A stretch of 64,000 nucleotides of DNA from Corynebacterium tuberculostearicum (GTDB lineage: Bacteria; Actinomycetota; Actinomycetes; Mycobacteriales; Mycobacteriaceae): assembly GCF_013408445.1 (NCBI RefSeq), contig NZ_JACBZL010000001.1:496001-560000 (forward strand), given 5' to 3'. Both the position numbers and the translations under genes were made by a program. Positions 1 to 7,536 of the stretch are shown here, in pieces (the first letter of the stretch is position 1; every line of letters starts with the position of its first letter). Under the pieces are notes generated by a model. It did no database searches. It saw nothing but the letters and a program-made list of their open reading frames with translations, and was not told where the DNA came from.

Positions 1-73
1 CTGGCCATACTAAGCCAAAGAATTCCGTGCCCGGTTCCGGGGTGGACGGTGGCACTGAGGTAGGTGAAGCCAT
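1..73 (-). CDS. Possible 5' end of an unknown protein (cut by the window edge)
   Basis: A leftward ATG at 73 opens a frame that runs without a stop to the window edge (about 24 residues, MASPTSVPPSTPEPG then TEFFGLVWP). A GAAGG sequence about 9 nt upstream could be the ribosome binding site. The Pro/Ser/Thr-rich start followed by a hydrophobic stretch would suit a soluble tail before a domain or membrane segment, but I do not recognise the family. Only the N-terminus is visible, and the IS at 311-1612 now separates it from its original upstream DNA. It could be chance. Confidence 0.35.
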   Translation of the reverse strand, partial: MASPTSVPPSTPEPGTEFFGLVWP

Positions 74-310
74 GGTGCGAAGCCTTCGTTGGTAAATCGT
101 CGATACCGTCTTACGCTATCACTTGCAAGATTGAGGAAATTTGGCCTGAAGCTAAATTGTGCACCCTGATTTTGCTTATACTTCGCTAGGGTAGGGCTAA
201 AGCGGCAGGCCTTATTGGGTGCTCGATAGGCTGCGGGGGTGTCTGGATGCCCCTGAGAACAATCGCGGTGCGGGGCGGTAAAATTTGTTTGGTCTAGTGA
301 CCGAAGACTT
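74..310. other. Non-coding flank left of the first IS
   Basis: No convincing gene in this stretch. A leftward open frame covering 10-336 has an atypical composition and runs into the IS end, so it is probably not translated. The sequence is interrupted at 310 by the IS and resumes at 1616, so it was originally the upstream region of the antitoxin-like gene at 1713. Confidence 0.4.
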
Positions 311-348
311 GGGCCTGACCCCCGGAAAGTGGACACGTCGGGGGTTAG

Positions 349-1245
349 CTATGCTGCTCTAGTCAGTGTAGCTGAATTCTCGGCTTCAAAGACGTCAGGA
401 GCTGAAAGATTGCACCAGGAGTGCCGTCGGCGTGTGTTGTAGCGCATGCACCACCGGAAGACTTCTTGGCGGCAGGAGATCGGATTGTCAAAGACTTTCC
501 TGTCACGCAAGATTTCCCGCTTGAGCGTGGCGTTAAACGATTCTGCTAGGGCGTTATCAGCACTCGTTCCTACCGCTCCCATAGACTGGCGCACACCCAA
601 CGACGAGCAATAGTTCCTAAAGGCTTGTGAGGTGTACACGCTGCCGTGATCAGAATGGAAAATTGCCCCTTTAAGGCTTCCGCGGACTTTCCTGGCATGG
701 GACAAAGCTTCGATAACCAGTGATACCCGCATGTGATCGGCGAGTGCATGTCCGACAAGTTTGCGCGAGTAGACGTCGATGACCGTGGCCAGGTACATGT
801 TCTTGCCGCCCTTACACGGCAGGTACGTAATGTCGCCTACATAGACGTGGTTTGGCCTGTCAGCTGTGAATCTGCGGCCTACTAGATCTGGCATGACGCG
901 GTGACCAGGCTTACGCCTGGTAGTGACGCATCGGCGGCGTTTGGTAAAGCCTTTAAGTCCCATGGATTTCATGATTCGTGCGACTTTCTTGTGATTTATC
1001 GGGCCAAAGCTCGTATCGGCTTTAAGGCTTGCAGCGATGCGTTTAGCACCATAAAGCCCGTATTCATCATCGAAGATGGTCTTGATTCTTGCACCAATAA
1101 GAGCATCCGAACACGTCTTTAACCTGCGTTCTTCGCGGGTTTGCACCCATTTGTAGAACGAGGAGCGATTGAGCTTTAACACCTGGCACATCCGCTTAAC
1201 CGAGAATTCGGTTCGGTGGTCATAGACAAACTGGAAGCGGATCAC
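349..1245 (-). CDS. IS3-family transposase OrfB (DDE integrase domain)
   Basis: 298 residues. It has the IS3 OrfB architecture: an N-terminal HTH_21-like region (RSSFYKWV, then the YG.RRI-type segment YGAKRIAASL), followed by an rve/DDE integrase core. Catalytic acidic residues are visible in YVGDITYLP (first D), HSDHGSVYTS (second D) and NALAESFNATLK (E), and the C-terminus has the usual YNTRRRHS motif. The GTG start at 1245 overlaps the orfA stop as GTGA. OrfB is in the -1 frame relative to orfA, so it could be made by coupling or as an OrfAB fusion by -1 frameshifting. I see no strong A-rich slippery run. Confidence 0.92.
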   Translation of the reverse strand: MIRFQFVYDHRTEFSVKRMCQVLKLNRSSFYKWVQTREERRLKTCSDALIGARIKTIFDDEYGLYGAKRIAASLKADTSFGPINHKKVARIMKSMGLKGFTKRRRCVTTRRKPGHRVMPDLVGRRFTADRPNHVYVGDITYLPCKGGKNMYLATVIDVYSRKLVGHALADHMRVSLVIEALSHARKVRGSLKGAIFHSDHGSVYTSQAFRNYCSSLGVRQSMGAVGTSADNALAESFNATLKREILRDRKVFDNPISCRQEVFRWCMRYNTRRRHSWCNLSAPDVFEAENSATLTRAA

Positions 1246-1541
1246 CAGTGAGTCTCTTCGGCAAAATATTTCGCGGCCTTGCGCAGGATGTCACGTTCTT
1301 CGCGCAGCTTTGCGTTCTCTTTTTCTAACTGGCGGATCCGTTCGGAATCATTCGCTGCTTGGACCTTGTCGCGCATGCTTTTTGTGCGGGCACGTTTGCC
1401 GGTGCCGTACTTCTTGATCCAAGAATGCAGCGAGGCACGGTTGATACCGAGCTCTGCTGATGCTGAGTTCAGTGAGAGGTCCTCATTGTTTTCGTAGAGG
1501 GCCACGGCATCGCGTTTGAACTGTTCGGAGTACCTGGACAT
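1242..1541 (-). CDS. IS3-family transposase OrfA (HTH DNA-binding)
   Basis: 99 residues. The N-terminal HTH_Tnp_1 domain (RYSEQFKRDAVALYE, then INRASLHSWIKKYG) recognises the IS ends. The C-terminal leucine-zipper-like helix (RIRQLEKENAKLREERDILR) is typical of IS3 OrfA and mediates oligomerisation. It ends AKYFAEETHW just before orfB. A purine-rich AGAAAGG sequence sits about 10 nt before the ATG at 1541. Confidence 0.92.
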   Translation of the reverse strand: MSRYSEQFKRDAVALYENNEDLSLNSASAELGINRASLHSWIKKYGTGKRARTKSMRDKVQAANDSERIRQLEKENAKLREERDILRKAAKYFAEETHW

Positions 1542-1712
1542 GGTGGTAGATTACCTTTCTTCCAGCCCGACTGGGCTGGATATCAGGTGTCCACCAAACA
1601 GGGGTCAGGTCCCTTTTCGGTGGCATGTTGGCTCAATTGTCGGTACGTTGGGGTGTGTTGCCGGACACGGCAGCTTTTAGATAAAGCTAGAACTAGAAGA
1701 AAGGATAACCAC

Positions 1713-1886
1713 ATGGGTATCTTCGATAAGGCAAAGGACGCACTGAACTCCGACAAGGGCGAAGAGCTCAGCGACAAGGGCTTGGACAAGGCAGCTGACG
1801 CAGCTAAGGGCAAGCTCGGCGAGGACAAGGCTGACCAGATCGACAAGGCTCGTGACGCAGCTGACGGCAAGCTCGGTAACGAGTAA
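1713..1886 (+). CDS. MT0933/Rv0909-like small antitoxin-family protein
   Basis: 57 residues, highly charged and Ala/Lys/Asp-rich, starting MGIFDKAKDALNSDKG and repeating KAADAAKGKL- and KARDAADGKL-like helical units. This matches the small actinobacterial family annotated as MT0933-like antitoxin. The ATG at 1713 was chosen because AGAAGAAAGGA lies 7-15 nt upstream. Longer in-frame extensions start inside the IS junction and are not credible. No toxin gene is adjacent, so a toxin-antitoxin role is unproven; a general hydrophilic stress protein is equally possible. The gene is sandwiched between two IS elements and appears intact. Confidence 0.75.
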   Translation: MGIFDKAKDALNSDKGEELSDKGLDKAADAAKGKLGEDKADQIDKARDAADGKLGNE

Positions 1887-2011
1887 ATAGCTTCGCCCGC
1901 TTGAAGGGTGAATGGCTACTTTCTATTTTGGCCCCCAGCCCGTAAGGGCTGAACTGCTCCCCATTAGTTGGACTGAGAAATCAGTTTCCGATTAGTGGGG
2001 AGTAGTTTTCA

Positions 2012-2494
2012 TTGAGAGCTCGAAGTTTGGTGAGTGAGCATCAGCGGGAGCAGTTGGTTGAACTATTTGAGCAAGGCGTGGGCTATCGTGCCGCTGCTAC
2101 TGCTCTTGGTGTCTCCACATACGCCGCCCGTATGCTCTGTCGTCGGTTTAAGCTGCATGGCAGACTATGTCTTGTGGAAAAACCGACTAAGCAGCAGTAT
2201 TCGTTCGAAATCAAGACCGAAGTTGTCCAACGCCACCTTTCTGGTGAGACAGCGATGGATCTTGCGCGCGAGTTTGGCCTGTCATCAGAGCACTTGGTCG
2301 GCGGATGGTCGAGGAAATGGCGTAAAGGTGGCGATGAGGCACTAAAACCGAAGCCGAAGGGCAGGCCCAAGGGTTCGGGCACGCCGAAGCCGCTTTCGGA
2401 GGAAGCGAAGCTGCGTCGCCAGATCGCGCGGTTGGAAGCGGAAAACGCATATCTAAAAAAATTGCGGGACTTGAGGAATCAGGGACACGCCTGA
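2012..2494 (+). CDS. IS150-type transposase OrfA
   Basis: 160 residues from a TTG at 2012; the exact start is uncertain. There are two HTH modules: residues about 5-55 (EHQREQLVELFEQGVGYRAA) and about 65-110 (IKTEVVQRHLSGETAMDLAREF). A basic linker (KPKPKGRPKGSG) and a zipper-like helix (RRQIARLEAENAYLKKL) follow. Near the 3' end the run of seven A at 2455-2461 is a classical slippery site. The -1 frame from there is open into orfB without a stop, so a -1 shift yields the OrfAB transposase. Confidence 0.88.
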   Translation: MRARSLVSEHQREQLVELFEQGVGYRAAATALGVSTYAARMLCRRFKLHGRLCLVEKPTKQQYSFEIKTEVVQRHLSGETAMDLAREFGLSSEHLVGGWSRKWRKGGDEALKPKPKGRPKGSGTPKPLSEEAKLRRQIARLEAENAYLKKLRDLRNQGHA

Positions 2495-2544
2495 AGGTCC
2501 AGGCGATTGTCATCCTCAAGTCACGGCATCGTCTGCACTACCTT

Positions 2545-3354
2545 TTGGATGCGGCCGGCATGGCACGGTCGACATTCTTCTATCACCAGAAACGACTCAG
2601 CGATCCGGATAAGCACGCTGCGCTCAAAGACGCGATCTGGGAAAGCTTCGAGCGCAACAAGCATCGCTATGGCTACCGACGAGTGCTACTTGACCTGCGC
2701 AACCAGGGGTGGGTGGTCAATCACAAGCTCGTCTACAAACTCATGCGCGAGATGGGGCTTCGAGCCAAGGTCCGCCAGCGCAGGCGATATGTTTCTTATA
2801 ACGGGACGATCAGCCACATTGCCGACAACACACTTGACCGCAAGTTCACTCCAGATAAGCCAAATACCGTCTTTGTTAGCGACGTCACCGAGTTCAGGGT
2901 CGCAGGCCGCAAGGTCTACCTGTCACCGGTGATGGATCTGTTCGACCGTTCAATCGTTGCCCACACCGTGGCTACATCGCCGTCGACAGCGTTTACCGCC
3001 GATTCTTTAACTAAGACGATTAAAACGTGTGCGCCTGAGCCTGGGTGGATGATGCATACCGATCAAGGTTTCCAGTACAAGCATTCGTCCTGGCGCAACC
3101 TGATTCATGACAACGGTGGTGTTCAGTCAATGTCGCGTAAAGCCAACTGTTACGACAACGCGGTCATGGAGAATTTCTTCGGGCACTTGAAAACCGAGAT
3201 GTACCACGGAGAAGTCTTCGACACCGTCGCAGAGTTCAACCAGGCCATCGACGAGTACATCCAGTGGTACAACACCGAACGCATCCAACAACGACTCAAG
3301 GGTCTGACCCCGATGCAATATCGAAATCAGACCCTTGAAGCCCTAACCGCCTAG
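2545..3354 (+). CDS. IS150-type transposase OrfB (DDE integrase domain)
   Basis: 269 residues as an isolated frame; by -1 frameshift at the A7 run (2455-2461) it continues upstream as KKIAGLEESGTRLKVQ and joins OrfA. It contains HTH_21 (RSTFFYHQKR, HRYGYRRVLLDLRN), then the integrase core. Catalytic residues lie in VSDVTEFRV (D), MHTDQGFQYKH (D) and DNAVMENFFGHLK (E), and the C-terminus has WYNTERIQQRLKGLTP. The open frame and intact DDE triad argue for an active enzyme. The product is not closely similar to the OrfB at 349-1245 outside the family motifs. Confidence 0.92.
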   Translation: MDAAGMARSTFFYHQKRLSDPDKHAALKDAIWESFERNKHRYGYRRVLLDLRNQGWVVNHKLVYKLMREMGLRAKVRQRRRYVSYNGTISHIADNTLDRKFTPDKPNTVFVSDVTEFRVAGRKVYLSPVMDLFDRSIVAHTVATSPSTAFTADSLTKTIKTCAPEPGWMMHTDQGFQYKHSSWRNLIHDNGGVQSMSRKANCYDNAVMENFFGHLKTEMYHGEVFDTVAEFNQAIDEYIQWYNTERIQQRLKGLTPMQYRNQTLEALTA

Positions 3355-3532
3355 AATTAAACCAGTCCAACTTTCGGGGGCCAGTTCAGGCAGGGGGCCA
3401 AAGTTATATGAAGACCAGTGGTACAACGCCGGGAAAGGTCTATATTGGTGCTCCCACCTGTTTGTGGGTGACTCAACTAATAAAGTGAACGTATCCCAAG
3501 CAAATTTGCATGAAATCGCTAGGATTATATTT

Positions 3533-4915
3533 GTGAACAATCTTGAAGGCACCGTTTCCCCTGCGGGCTCCACTAAGCAGCGCTTGCTGGAGCAGAGTGC
3601 CCGTATCCTGGCTAAGGGTGGGCGCGACGCTTTAAAGGTTTGTGCTGCGGCGGAGCAGATCGCTGTTCCAGTCGATGAAGCTAAGTCTTTCTTTGAAGAT
3701 GACCACGACCTTTACATTCAGACCAGCCGGTTCTTGGATGAGCGTCTCCGAGTAGCTGCCTACGAGGCGCTCGATAAACTGCCAGATGACGCGACCGCGA
3801 TTCAGAAACTTCGCGAGTCTGCCAAGGTCTACTTCAACTTGGCTCTTGATAACCCCACCTACTTCGCCGCCTATAACAACTGCGAGACGGCAACGAGCTT
3901 TCCCAACTTTGAGGACGGCATCGAAGAGTCGAAAAGCTTTGATGCCTTCCCACCCACTTTCCGCTGGATGCTTGAACACATGCGGGAAGCCGCCATTGCA
4001 GCACGCGGCGATTTTGATCACCGTTTGGTAGTGATCCAAGCACTTACTTTCTTGTCTGAGTTGCAGGGCATTACTCACTTGGCCACGTTCGGCATTATGC
4101 GTCATCTCTCGCCCACGGCGAAGAAGCAGACCTTTAATGCTTGCATTGAGACTTTGTTCTCTGGCTTGGAAGATAGCTTGCGTGACGGGGAGATTGCGCC
4201 CTTTGAACCACAAGCACTCGTTGGCGATCCAGCGGAACCGTTTACTACAGCAGCAAAGGACATGCCAAAGTCTACGATTGAGGAAAAGCGTGCAGCCATC
4301 TTCCGTGGTGCGGCCGAAGAGATTGTCTATAACGGTCTTCCTAGCTTGCATCTCGGCTCTGCTGCTGCGCGAGCGGGCGTAGATTTGGCAGACGCGGAGC
4401 ATCTTTTCGACGGTAATTCTCACCTGCTGCGCTCTTTGGAAGAGTCTTTGGATGAAGCCAATACGCTAGCAATCATGCGCCAGAACCAGGCCGTGCCGGA
4501 AGGATCCCACGGGCTGGCTTATATTAAGGCAACCGGCTTCGGGTATTTGGAGTATGCGCTAGAAGACCCCGTCGGCTTTGTCGCCCTCATTGAGGTTTCG
4601 AGCCGCTCGATCGTGCCCGTCTCTTTCGATGAGTCCGGCGATAGTGAGCAGCCATTTGATATGGGTAAGGCCTTTACCTTCATCATGAATCTGGTGCGCG
4701 ATGCCATTTCTGAGTCGAATGGACCTCGATCGCCATGGATTCTTTTTACCCAGATTGCGGCGCTGTGGGCCTGCATCCACGGCCTCTCGCAGTTGAGTAC
4801 TGTAGGAGCCCTGCGCTATCACTCGGCTAATTTCTACTTCAACCTAGCTTCCAAGGTGATGGACGTGGTTCTTCAGGGCATGGTCAATGTCCTTGAGCTA
4901 AAGAAGCCAGAATAG
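3533..4915 (+). CDS. Tandem (double) TetR-family-like regulator
   Basis: 460 residues from GTG 3533; upstream GTGs at 3485 and 3464 are alternatives, but this start places the first helix at the position usual for TetR proteins. Residues about 14-60 form a TetR HTH (RLLEQSARILAKGGRDALKV, AAAEQIAVPVDEAKSFFEDD). An all-helical ligand/dimer domain with WG-type helices follows to about 235. From about 250 the pattern repeats: EEKRAAIFRGAAEEIVYNG, then SAAARAGVDLADAEHLFDGN, then a second helical domain to the end. It is thus two TetR-like units in one chain, about twice the usual 190-220 aa length. The second HTH is more diverged. The ligand and targets are unknown. It is followed by its own terminator. 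Confidence 0.7.
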   Translation: MNNLEGTVSPAGSTKQRLLEQSARILAKGGRDALKVCAAAEQIAVPVDEAKSFFEDDHDLYIQTSRFLDERLRVAAYEALDKLPDDATAIQKLRESAKVYFNLALDNPTYFAAYNNCETATSFPNFEDGIEESKSFDAFPPTFRWMLEHMREAAIAARGDFDHRLVVIQALTFLSELQGITHLATFGIMRHLSPTAKKQTFNACIETLFSGLEDSLRDGEIAPFEPQALVGDPAEPFTTAAKDMPKSTIEEKRAAIFRGAAEEIVYNGLPSLHLGSAAARAGVDLADAEHLFDGNSHLLRSLEESLDEANTLAIMRQNQAVPEGSHGLAYIKATGFGYLEYALEDPVGFVALIEVSSRSIVPVSFDESGDSEQPFDMGKAFTFIMNLVRDAISESNGPRSPWILFTQIAALWACIHGLSQLSTVGALRYHSANFYFNLASKVMDVVLQGMVNVLELKKPE

Positions 4916-4930
4916 GAAGTCAAGCAATAA

Positions 4931-4959
4931 AGGGGACCCGCAGCGGGCTCCTCTTTTTT
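4931..4959 (+). terminator. Intrinsic terminator after the TetR-like gene
   Basis: Stem agggg-acccgc / gcgggctcct followed by a run of T (ctcttttttc). It stops transcription before the convergent response-regulator gene ending at 4960. Confidence 0.8.
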
Positions 4960-5568
4960 CTATATCCACCCTTGTGCCTGCGCTGTGGTTGCTGCCTCAT
5001 AGCGGTTCCCAGTTCCTGTCTTGGCGATGAGCGAAGAGACAATATTGCGCACTGTGCCAGTGCTCAGGTGAAGGTGCCCGGCAATCTGGCGGGTGTCGCT
5101 CCCCTCCAAGACATGACGTGTGACCTCCTTTTCGCGTGTGGTTAGTGGATTGTCCGGCGTGAAAATAGTCTCCTGGGCCAATGCAGGGTCGATGACCTTT
5201 AGACCGGCGTGCACTCGCCTAATGGCTTCGGCAAGTTGTTCGGGTGGGGTGTCCTTGACTACGAAGCCAGCTACGCCCGTTTCCAAAGCACGTTTGACGT
5301 AGCCACTGCGCCCAAAGGTCGTGACAATCAGGCTGCGGCAACCCGTGCCCTCTAGTTCAGCGGCCGCATCAAGACCGTTCTTAACGGGCATTTCAATATC
5401 GAGTAGGGCAACATCGACGCCATGCTTGGCGACGAGCCCTGCAACTTCCGCGCCCGTTGCGCACTCAGCCACAACGCTGATATCCGGCTCTGTGTCCAAG
5501 AGGGCAACTAGCGCCCCACGCACCAATGATTGGTCCTCAGCAATGAGAACTCGGATGGGATCAGTCAT
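4960..5568 (-). CDS. NarL/FixJ-family response regulator
   Basis: 202 residues. The N-terminal receiver domain (residues about 5-118) shows the acidic pair ED in IAEDQSLVRG, the phospho-acceptor Asp in VALLDIEMPVKNG, Thr in IVTTFG and Lys in FVVKDTPP. The C-terminal LuxR HTH (about 135-200) has LTTREKEVTRHVLEGSDTRQ and the recognition helix STGTVRNIVSSLIAK. The ATG at 5568 overlaps the sensor-kinase stop by 8 nt, implying translational coupling; an upstream in-frame start would lie inside the kinase. It is the cognate regulator of the kinase and probably controls the ABC exporter operon. Confidence 0.92.
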   Translation of the reverse strand: MTDPIRVLIAEDQSLVRGALVALLDTEPDISVVAECATGAEVAGLVAKHGVDVALLDIEMPVKNGLDAAAELEGTGCRSLIVTTFGRSGYVKRALETGVAGFVVKDTPPEQLAEAIRRVHAGLKVIDPALAQETIFTPDNPLTTREKEVTRHVLEGSDTRQIAGHLHLSTGTVRNIVSSLIAKTGTGNRYEAATTAQAQGWI

Positions 5569-6706
5569 TGCCTGAGCCTCCGACGGTAGTAAGAGGAAGA
5601 AAATCCGTGTCACCATTCATAGTAACCAAGGCCAGAGTACAGCCATTGCGGCGCGCAAAGAGCAGCTGTCCGCCAGCATCTATTATGCGTTTGCGCAAAC
5701 CGACAATCCCACCGTGGGCACGAGAAAGGCTTTCGTCAGCGTCAAACCCGCAGCCATCGTCCACCACCTGGAGTTGGTGGTCTGTCACCTGGACCCAACA
5801 GTGCGCTGCGCCTGAGTGGCGGACTACGTTTGTGGTCAACTCGCGCAGCGCCCAGGAAAATTCGGCGTCGTAAAGCCCAGCGCTTTTGGCCGCTGGGGGC
5901 AAGTACGACACAATGCCGGCAGTGTCGAGAGCCCTGTAAGCCGCGTGGATTTCCCCTTCAAAAGTGGGCATGCGCATCCGGGTTACTGTGGAGCGGACTT
6001 CCGCCAAGCCTCTCCGAGAAAGCGCGCTCACCTCCTGGAGCTCCTGCTGCGCCCGTTGCGGATCCGAATCTATTAGACGGCGGGCAAGCTCTAATTTGAG
6101 GTTGATAACGGTTAAAGAGTGGCCCAAGAGATCGTGAACATCGGTAGCGATGTCCTCGCGTTGGCGTGCCAAGTCCAATTCATGTTCCAATTCAGCGCGG
6201 CTATCTTCGCGCTGGGAAAACGTACCTAACAGTACTAGTAGTATCGGCCAGGCGAAAAGGACTATCAGGGCCCAGCCGGTGCTTTCAGGAGCGAAGAACC
6301 ACGAGGTGGTGGCGAGCACGGTCCCCATTAGCAGGGTGAGCGCTAATGCTCGGCGTAGCGGAAGGTTAAAGCCGAGCAGCGCCGCCAGGTAAGGCACAAA
6401 CGTGACGGCTATAATCCCGAAGAAACCAATTGATGTCGCTGCGATGGCCGCGAGTGACACCCAATAAAGCCCGATCCGCTGTCCTAACCGCCATCCGCGT
6501 GGGTAGTAGCCCACAGCGCCAAAAGAAAAGAAGTAGACAGCACTAAACGCTAGAACGCACGCAGAAGCCCCAATTCGTCCAGCGAGCGTCGTGCCCGGCG
6601 CGGCAAAGGTCATCACCAACCCGGGAATGAGGAAGACCAACCATACGCTGGCGAAAAGCGCGCTATTGAGGCTAAAACCGCGCCACGGCTCGTGAAAGGG
6701 GCCCAT
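5561..6706 (-). CDS. DesK/NarX-type sensor histidine kinase
   Basis: 381 residues. The N-terminal half contains about five or six hydrophobic membrane segments (for example ALFASVWLVFLIPGLVMTF, IGFFGIIAVTFVPYLAALL, ALIVLFAWPILLVLLG). A linker (REDSRAELEHELDLARQRED) precedes the HisKA_3 box IATDVHDLLGHSLT, whose first His is the phospho-acceptor, and then the HATPase (ELTTNVVRHSGA, VVDDGCGF, GGIVGLRKRI). The ATG at 6706 overlaps the permease stop as TAATG. With few extracellular residues it may sense the membrane or the exporter itself, as in bacitracin/lantibiotic or lipid-stress systems; the actual signal is unknown. Confidence 0.9.
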   Translation of the reverse strand: MGPFHEPWRGFSLNSALFASVWLVFLIPGLVMTFAAPGTTLAGRIGASACVLAFSAVYFFSFGAVGYYPRGWRLGQRIGLYWVSLAAIAATSIGFFGIIAVTFVPYLAALLGFNLPLRRALALTLLMGTVLATTSWFFAPESTGWALIVLFAWPILLVLLGTFSQREDSRAELEHELDLARQREDIATDVHDLLGHSLTVINLKLELARRLIDSDPQRAQQELQEVSALSRRGLAEVRSTVTRMRMPTFEGEIHAAYRALDTAGIVSYLPPAAKSAGLYDAEFSWALRELTTNVVRHSGAAHCWVQVTDHQLQVVDDGCGFDADESLSRAHGGIVGLRKRIIDAGGQLLFARRNGCTLALVTMNGDTDFLPLTTVGGSGND

Positions 6707-7497
6707 TAACGGCGCGCCTTGTCGCGGGAGCGCAGCACCAGGCAAGCGGTGAGAAAGATGGTCGTCCATACCGCGAAGTTTAACCATGCGGCCCACATGG
6801 GGTGCGACACGGTGCCTTCCTCCCCGTTAAGAAACTGCATGCCTTCTGCAAGGGGCCACTGGGCGAGCACAACCGGGCCAAAGAGGGGAGTGAAGCGGCC
6901 CAATTCCATCAGCGGCTCGGTAAGGGGAGTGAATACATTGGCGGCAAAGAGGAAGAGGACAACGGAGGTCGAGGCGATTGCGACAGAATTGTCGGTGGGC
7001 AAAGCCATGGCCCACACCAAGCCATAAAAGCCAAAGGGAATGGAAACTAGGACGCAGGCGATAATGGCTAAAACCCATTGGTGTGGTTGCATTGCAGCTT
7101 GTGTCATGGCACCGGCGATAAACACCGCGGTGATGGGAAGCAGTGCCTGAAAGCCGATGGATATCAGGTTTGCCCACAGAATCTGCCGTGGATGCAGGGG
7201 AGTAAGTGCTAATTGGCGCGCCCACCCAGTCTTGGTATCTGTCACGGCGGAGCCAGCGGCGGAGACGGAACCAGCGACGCCGCCGTAAAGGGCCATGCTG
7301 ATCATCTCTAAGGCGGCGAAGTTTCCGCCTTTAAAGGAGGCATTACCAAAATCCATCATGGTGCCAAAGAGCAGGTAGAAAAATACCGGCAAGAACGTGC
7401 TGAAAAACAGCGGGGTAAGGTTACGGCGAAGGCGCAACAAGTTATGGATGGCAAACCCGAAAGTGCGCGCACTGGTTGTTGCTGACTGTGCAGTCAT
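6706..7497 (-). CDS. ABC-2 type transporter permease
   Basis: 263 residues with about six membrane helices typical of ABC2_membrane permeases (LTPLFFSTFLPVFFYLLFG, LISIGFQALLPITAVFIAGA, VLAIIACVLVSIPFGFYGLV, VAIASTSVVLFLFAANVFTP and a final helix before RSRDKARR). It pairs with the ATPase encoded upstream (7537-8460) to form an exporter. It is followed without a gap by the sensor kinase, a layout common for drug/peptide efflux ABC systems with dedicated two-component control. The substrate cannot be told from sequence. Confidence 0.88.
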   Translation of the reverse strand: MTAQSATTSARTFGFAIHNLLRLRRNLTPLFFSTFLPVFFYLLFGTMMDFGNASFKGGNFAALEMISMALYGGVAGSVSAAGSAVTDTKTGWARQLALTPLHPRQILWANLISIGFQALLPITAVFIAGAMTQAAMQPHQWVLAIIACVLVSIPFGFYGLVWAMALPTDNSVAIASTSVVLFLFAANVFTPLTEPLMELGRFTPLFGPVVLAQWPLAEGMQFLNGEEGTVSHPMWAAWLNFAVWTTIFLTACLVLRSRDKARR

Positions 7498-7536
7498 TGA
7501 ATATTCCTTTCACGAAGTAGCCAACGGAGAGACGGG

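Larger units (their letters stand above)
311..1612 (-). mobile_element. IS3-family insertion sequence, about 1.3 kb
   Basis: The ends are imperfect 26-bp inverted repeats at 311-336 and 1587-1612 (20 of 26 positions match; outer block cctgacccc, inner block gtggacac). They are flanked by a direct repeat CTT at 308-310 and 1613-1615, the 3-bp target duplication usual for IS3. Two overlapping leftward genes, orfA (1242-1541) and orfB (349-1245), fill the element. Both look intact, so the copy may still be active. It lies upstream of the antitoxin-like gene and points away from it. Confidence 0.9.
1950..3388 (+). mobile_element. IS150-like IS3-family insertion sequence, about 1.44 kb
   Basis: The ends match as imperfect inverted repeats: tgaactg...gttggactg at 1950-1975 and its complement at 3363-3388 (most positions identical, TG...CA termini). 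A 3-bp direct repeat GGC flanks it at 1947-1949 and 3389-3391. It encodes OrfA and OrfB linked by an A7 slippery run at 2455-2461. Both frames are open, so the element looks functional. Removing it restores a long stem-loop, so it interrupted a terminator-like hairpin downstream of the antitoxin-like gene. Confidence 0.92.

Noticed and set aside
10..336. 108-codon leftward frame at the left edge
   Set aside because: It begins within the IS terminal repeat, has atypical composition and no homologous motif visible; a different frame starting at 73 looks more like a real N-terminus.
1242..1260. A strong programmed frameshift site in the first IS
   Set aside because: No A6/A7 slippery run is present near the orfA end; the GTGA overlap suggests coupling instead, so frameshifting is not claimed.
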